This document shows, piece after piece, positions 5,436 to 7,724 of a stretch of DNA of 7,724 nt. The stretch is from the NCBI GenBank assembly GCA_027347805.1, contig DAIEQP010000075.1, positions 1-7,724 on the forward strand. The letters are read 5' to 3'. Numbering within the stretch: the first letter of the stretch is position 1; the number at the start of each line of letters is the position of its first letter. The stretch comes from Ignavibacteria bacterium (GTDB lineage: Bacteria; Bacteroidota; Ignavibacteria; Ignavibacteriales; Melioribacteraceae). Made by a program: the position numbers and the translations under genes. Under the pieces are notes generated by a model. It worked only from the letters and a program-made list of their open reading frames with translations, was not told the origin of the DNA and made no database searches.

Positions 5436-6902
5436 TTGTACTGGCATTCAAGAATTGAGGGAATGACTTCCGAAACCCCAGACAAAGAATTTGACAGCAT
5501 GTTTAATATGTGGAATCCTTATAACAATTTGATGACTTATGCATGGTCCCGTGCTGCAAGTTTGGTTTATTCAGGAGAAAGAGATGGTCTTGGATATCGG
5601 GACACTGTTCAGGATATGCTTGGAGTTCTTCATTCTATTCCCGATGAAGCAAGAGAAAGATTGGAGTTAATGATTACCGGGCAGGTTTCAAATGGTGGAG
5701 CGATGCCGGTTGTTAAACCATTTGCTCATAATCCGGGAAAAGAAAAGGCCCCGGACGAAAATGAATATCGTTCAGATGACTGCATGTGGCTTTTCAACAC
5801 CATACCTTCTTACGTAAAAGAAACCGGCAATATTAATTTTTACTATAAAGTTCTTCCTTATGCAGATAAAGATGAGGATACAGTTTTCGGTCATCTGAAA
5901 AGAGCAATTCAATTTAATTTAGATCATTCAGGCAAGCATGGTTTTCCCTGCGGGCTTTCAGCCGATTGGAATGATTGCTTGGTTCTAGGTCAGGATGGAG
6001 AAACAACATTTGTAGCTTTTCAATTAAGATATGCATTAAAGACTTACATTGAAATTGCTGAGTTGTTGGATAAACCGGAAGAAAAAAATTGGGCAGAAAA
6101 TCATTTAAAGATTTTAGATGAGAATTTAGAAAAGCATGCATGGGATAGTGAATGGTATCTGCGTGCTTATCGTGCTGATGGATTGAAATTTGGTTCTAAA
6201 GAATGTAATGAAGCATCAATATTTTTAGAACCACAGCCATGGGCTGTTATAAGCGGGCATACAAACCTGGAACAATCACAAAAGCTTTTGGATTTTGTGA
6301 ACAAACGCCTTTCAACAGATTATGGAATTATGATTTGTGATCCGCCAATCGAAAAAACTGATCCAAAAGTAATCAAAGCTAGATTGTTTAATAAAGGAAT
6401 GAAAGAAAATGCTTCTATTTTTCAGCACACTCAGGGCTGGGTAGTGGCGGCAGAAGCAATAATTGGCAGAGGTGATAAGGCTTACGAATATTATCGAAAG
6501 TTTATGCCATCTGCATATAACACTAATGCAGAAATTCGCCAGACCGAACCATATGTTTATGCTCAGTTCACGAACAGCACTTCAAGCCCTCGATATGGGG
6601 CTTCTCGTTTGCCATGGTTAAGTGGAACGGCATCTTGGGCTTACTATACTGCCGCTCAATTTATTCTTGGTGTTCAGCCAGATTATGATGGATTGAAAAT
6701 AGATCCATGTATTCCTTCGGCTTGGAAGGAATATAAAGTGAAAAGAAAATTCCGCGGAAAAGCTTTTTCTATCATAGTAAAAAATGAAAATGGAATTCAG
6801 AAAGGTGTAAAGAAAATAATTATTAATGGTGAAGAGTTATTTTCAAATCTTATTCCATTTGAAAAGATGAAAGAAAATAATGAGGTCTTAGTTGTGATGT
6901 GA
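5436..6902 (+). CDS. GH94 glycoside phosphorylase, catalytic (alpha/alpha)6-barrel and C-terminal part
   Basis: This is the catalytic half of the same phosphorylase. From the TTG at 5436 it has 488 residues; the homologous frame starts earlier, directly after the TGA at 5348. Clear motifs: 'GLGYRDTVQD' (51-60) in the sugar-binding site; 'ADWNDCL' (176-182), whose second Asp (D180, residue 488 counted through the stop) matches the general acid Asp490 of Cellvibrio gilvus cellobiose phosphorylase; 'ENASIFQHTQGW' with His331 and 'WLSGTASW' with Thr398, the phosphate-binding positions; and 'DYDGLKIDPCIPSAW' before the C-terminal beta domain. 'DWNDCLVLGQDGE' resembles the chitobiose/cellobionate phosphorylase branch more than classical cellobiose phosphorylase (DWNDCLNLN), so the substrate is open. 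No good ribosome site precedes the TTG; the first ATG (5463) has GAGGGA directly against it. All catalytic residues are intact, which suggests recent or no decay. Confidence 0.9.
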   Translation: MYWHSRIEGMTSETPDKEFDSMFNMWNPYNNLMTYAWSRAASLVYSGERDGLGYRDTVQDMLGVLHSIPDEARERLELMITGQVSNGGAMPVVKPFAHNPGKEKAPDENEYRSDDCMWLFNTIPSYVKETGNINFYYKVLPYADKDEDTVFGHLKRAIQFNLDHSGKHGFPCGLSADWNDCLVLGQDGETTFVAFQLRYALKTYIEIAELLDKPEEKNWAENHLKILDENLEKHAWDSEWYLRAYRADGLKFGSKECNEASIFLEPQPWAVISGHTNLEQSQKLLDFVNKRLSTDYGIMICDPPIEKTDPKVIKARLFNKGMKENASIFQHTQGWVVAAEAIIGRGDKAYEYYRKFMPSAYNTNAEIRQTEPYVYAQFTNSTSSPRYGASRLPWLSGTASWAYYTAAQFILGVQPDYDGLKIDPCIPSAWKEYKVKRKFRGKAFSIIVKNENGIQKGVKKIIINGEELFSNLIPFEKMKENNEVLVVM

Positions 6903-6913
6903 AAAGTTTGAAA

Positions 6914-6981
6914 TCTCCGTGTAGCCCGATAAATCAGCGATTTATATTTTGAAATGGCTGTTAACAAGAGTTACACGGAGA
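6914..6981. repeat. Nested inverted repeat in the convergent spacer (possible bidirectional terminator or small intergenic repeat)
   Basis: The outer arms TCTCCGTGTA (6914-6923) and TACACGGAGA (6972-6981) are exact inverted copies, 48 bases apart. Inside lie a second hairpin, ATAAATC-AGC-GATTTAT (6929-6945), and a four-base AGCC/GGCT pairing (6923-6926 with 6956-6959, sharing one base with the outer arm). It lies between the convergent ends of the GH94 gene and the DUF1343 gene. There is no T run, so a simple rho-independent terminator is not certain. The 'GAGTTACACGGAG' string resembles short intergenic repeats I recall from several bacterial groups. Confidence 0.6.
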
Positions 6982-7003
6982 AACTCTTATTCAAAGAATA
7001 CTT

Positions 7004-7708
7004 CTAATTATATAAATAAAATCTTACAGCTAACTTCTTAAACCATTCAAGATCTTTATCCAAGTATGGTTTTATATCTTTTACTAAAAAATTCTCAGTA
7101 AATTTTTCTCTTATCTTGTTTGATCCCATAACCTTATCGAACATGTTCAACCTACTTTTACCAGCTAAAGAAAATGGATCTTTATCCGAATACAATTGGT
7201 GATGAACCTGCATAAAGTAAAATTGGATCTCGAGCAAATTCACTTTTTTGAAGTCCGTAATATGAATTTGAACTCCGTTTAATATTTTATCCTTCCAATC
7301 ACCATACATGCACTTATAACTTATAGGTCTAAATATCACTCCGGGCAGATGCAGTTTATTCATGTGCTGGGCTAATGAATCGGCATCAATCCACTCTGCT
7401 GCAAATGTTTGAAATGGTAATGTATATGTTATTCCTATTCCAAAAACAATTAATTCGCCAAGTACGCCCGTAGCTACAAGATATTCCGGTGTTTCCATAT
7501 AAGGTACATTAGGTGATGTTGGAACCCAGATTAATCCTGTATCATCGAATCGCATCCATCTATGCCAACCCTCCATTTTAACGACTTTCAGATTACATTT
7601 GATAGGATTTCCTATAGATCTTTTTGTGTTGATTAAATTCGCAAGTTCTCCGCAGGTTAATCCATATACATATGGAATTTCGTAATGGCTTACAAATGAT
7701 TTAAACTC
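7004..7708 (-). CDS. DUF1343 / NamZ-like exo-beta-N-acetylmuramidase, C-terminal part (5' side cut by an in-frame TAG)
   Basis: The family removes N-acetylmuramic acid from the non-reducing end of peptidoglycan fragments. The visible part matches its C-terminal half: 'GLTCGELANLINTK', 'KMEGWHRWMRFDDTGLIWV', 'PTSPNVPYMETPEY', 'TLPFQTFAAEWIDADSLAQ', 'LPGVIFRPISYK', 'GVQIHITD', and a final 'YLYN' before TAG (7006-7004). The segment 'GVLGELIVFGIGITYTLPF' replaces the usual 'GTNLSEGRGTTRPFE', which marks a variant subgroup. The first ATG is at 7576, giving 190 residues, but family sequence continues upstream in the same frame for 44 codons (EFKSFVSHYEIPYVYGLTCGE) to a TAG at 7711-7709. Beyond the TAG, NVVE still fits the family, so the ATG at 7576 is internal and the true start lies outside the window. 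The gene is either damaged or carries a sequence error. It runs convergent to the GH94 gene. Confidence 0.82.
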   Translation of the reverse strand, partial: EFKSFVSHYEIPYVYGLTCGELANLINTKRSIGNPIKCNLKVVKMEGWHRWMRFDDTGLIWVPTSPNVPYMETPEYLVATGVLGELIVFGIGITYTLPFQTFAAEWIDADSLAQHMNKLHLPGVIFRPISYKCMYGDWKDKILNGVQIHITDFKKVNLLEIQFYFMQVHHQLYSDKDPFSLAGKSRLNMFDKVMGSNKIREKFTENFLVKDIKPYLDKDLEWFKKLAVRFYLYN

Positions 7709-7711
7709 CTA
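7709..7711 (-). other. In-frame TAG inside the DUF1343 gene
   Basis: Reading the - strand from the window edge gives N-V-V-E-stop-E-F-K-S-F-V-S-H-Y, where the family typically has 'vvE.eF.SFVg.yPiP..hG'. The stop therefore seems to replace one ordinary codon; AAG or GAG to TAG is a single change. The same gene ends with TAG at 7006-7004. Only four codons are visible on the far side, so the upstream match is short. Confidence 0.65.
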
Positions 7712-7724
7712 TTCAACAACATTT

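Noticed and set aside
5086..5500. Two - strand open frames opposite the GH94 break
   Set aside because: They overlap the conserved GH94 frame, which continues on both sides of the TGA, and their translations show no recognisable domain.

Overview
The window looks like a stretch of an AT-rich genome (roughly one third G+C by eye) from the Bacteroidota/Ignavibacteriota side of the tree. The reasons are a FecR protein with a C-terminal DUF4974-type domain, STN and TonB C-terminal domains used as modules, and weak or absent Shine-Dalgarno sites at some genes. This placement is inference; there is no rRNA or marker gene here.

Left part (1-2720, all +): the last 26 codons of a probable ECF sigma factor, then a FecR-type anti-sigma factor, a lipoprotein with a TonB C-terminal-like domain, and a secreted protein joining an STN domain to a TonB C-terminal-like domain. 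This resembles a cell-surface signalling cassette. However, the usual next gene, a TonB-dependent outer-membrane receptor, is missing, and its signalling (STN) domain instead sits on a small soluble protein.

Middle part (2721-6902, +): an AT-rich spacer with a possible promoter, a GPH-family sugar:cation symporter, a strong hairpin terminator, and a GH94 glycoside phosphorylase (cellobiose/chitobiose type). Together the last two would import a disaccharide and split it with phosphate. The phosphorylase frame is open from 4512 to 6902 except for one in-frame TGA at 5346-5348, which lies at the junction between the N-terminal beta-sandwich and the catalytic half.

Right part (6903-7724): a 101-base convergent spacer with a nested inverted repeat, then on the - strand the C-terminal part of a DUF1343/NamZ-like exo-beta-N-acetylmuramidase. 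Its conserved frame continues past the first ATG and is interrupted by an in-frame TAG at 7711-7709, close to the window edge.

The main points for follow-up are the receptor-less sigma/FecR/STN-TonB cassette and two separate substitution-type stops inside otherwise well-kept enzyme genes. I found no CRISPR array, tRNA, rRNA, transposase or phage gene.
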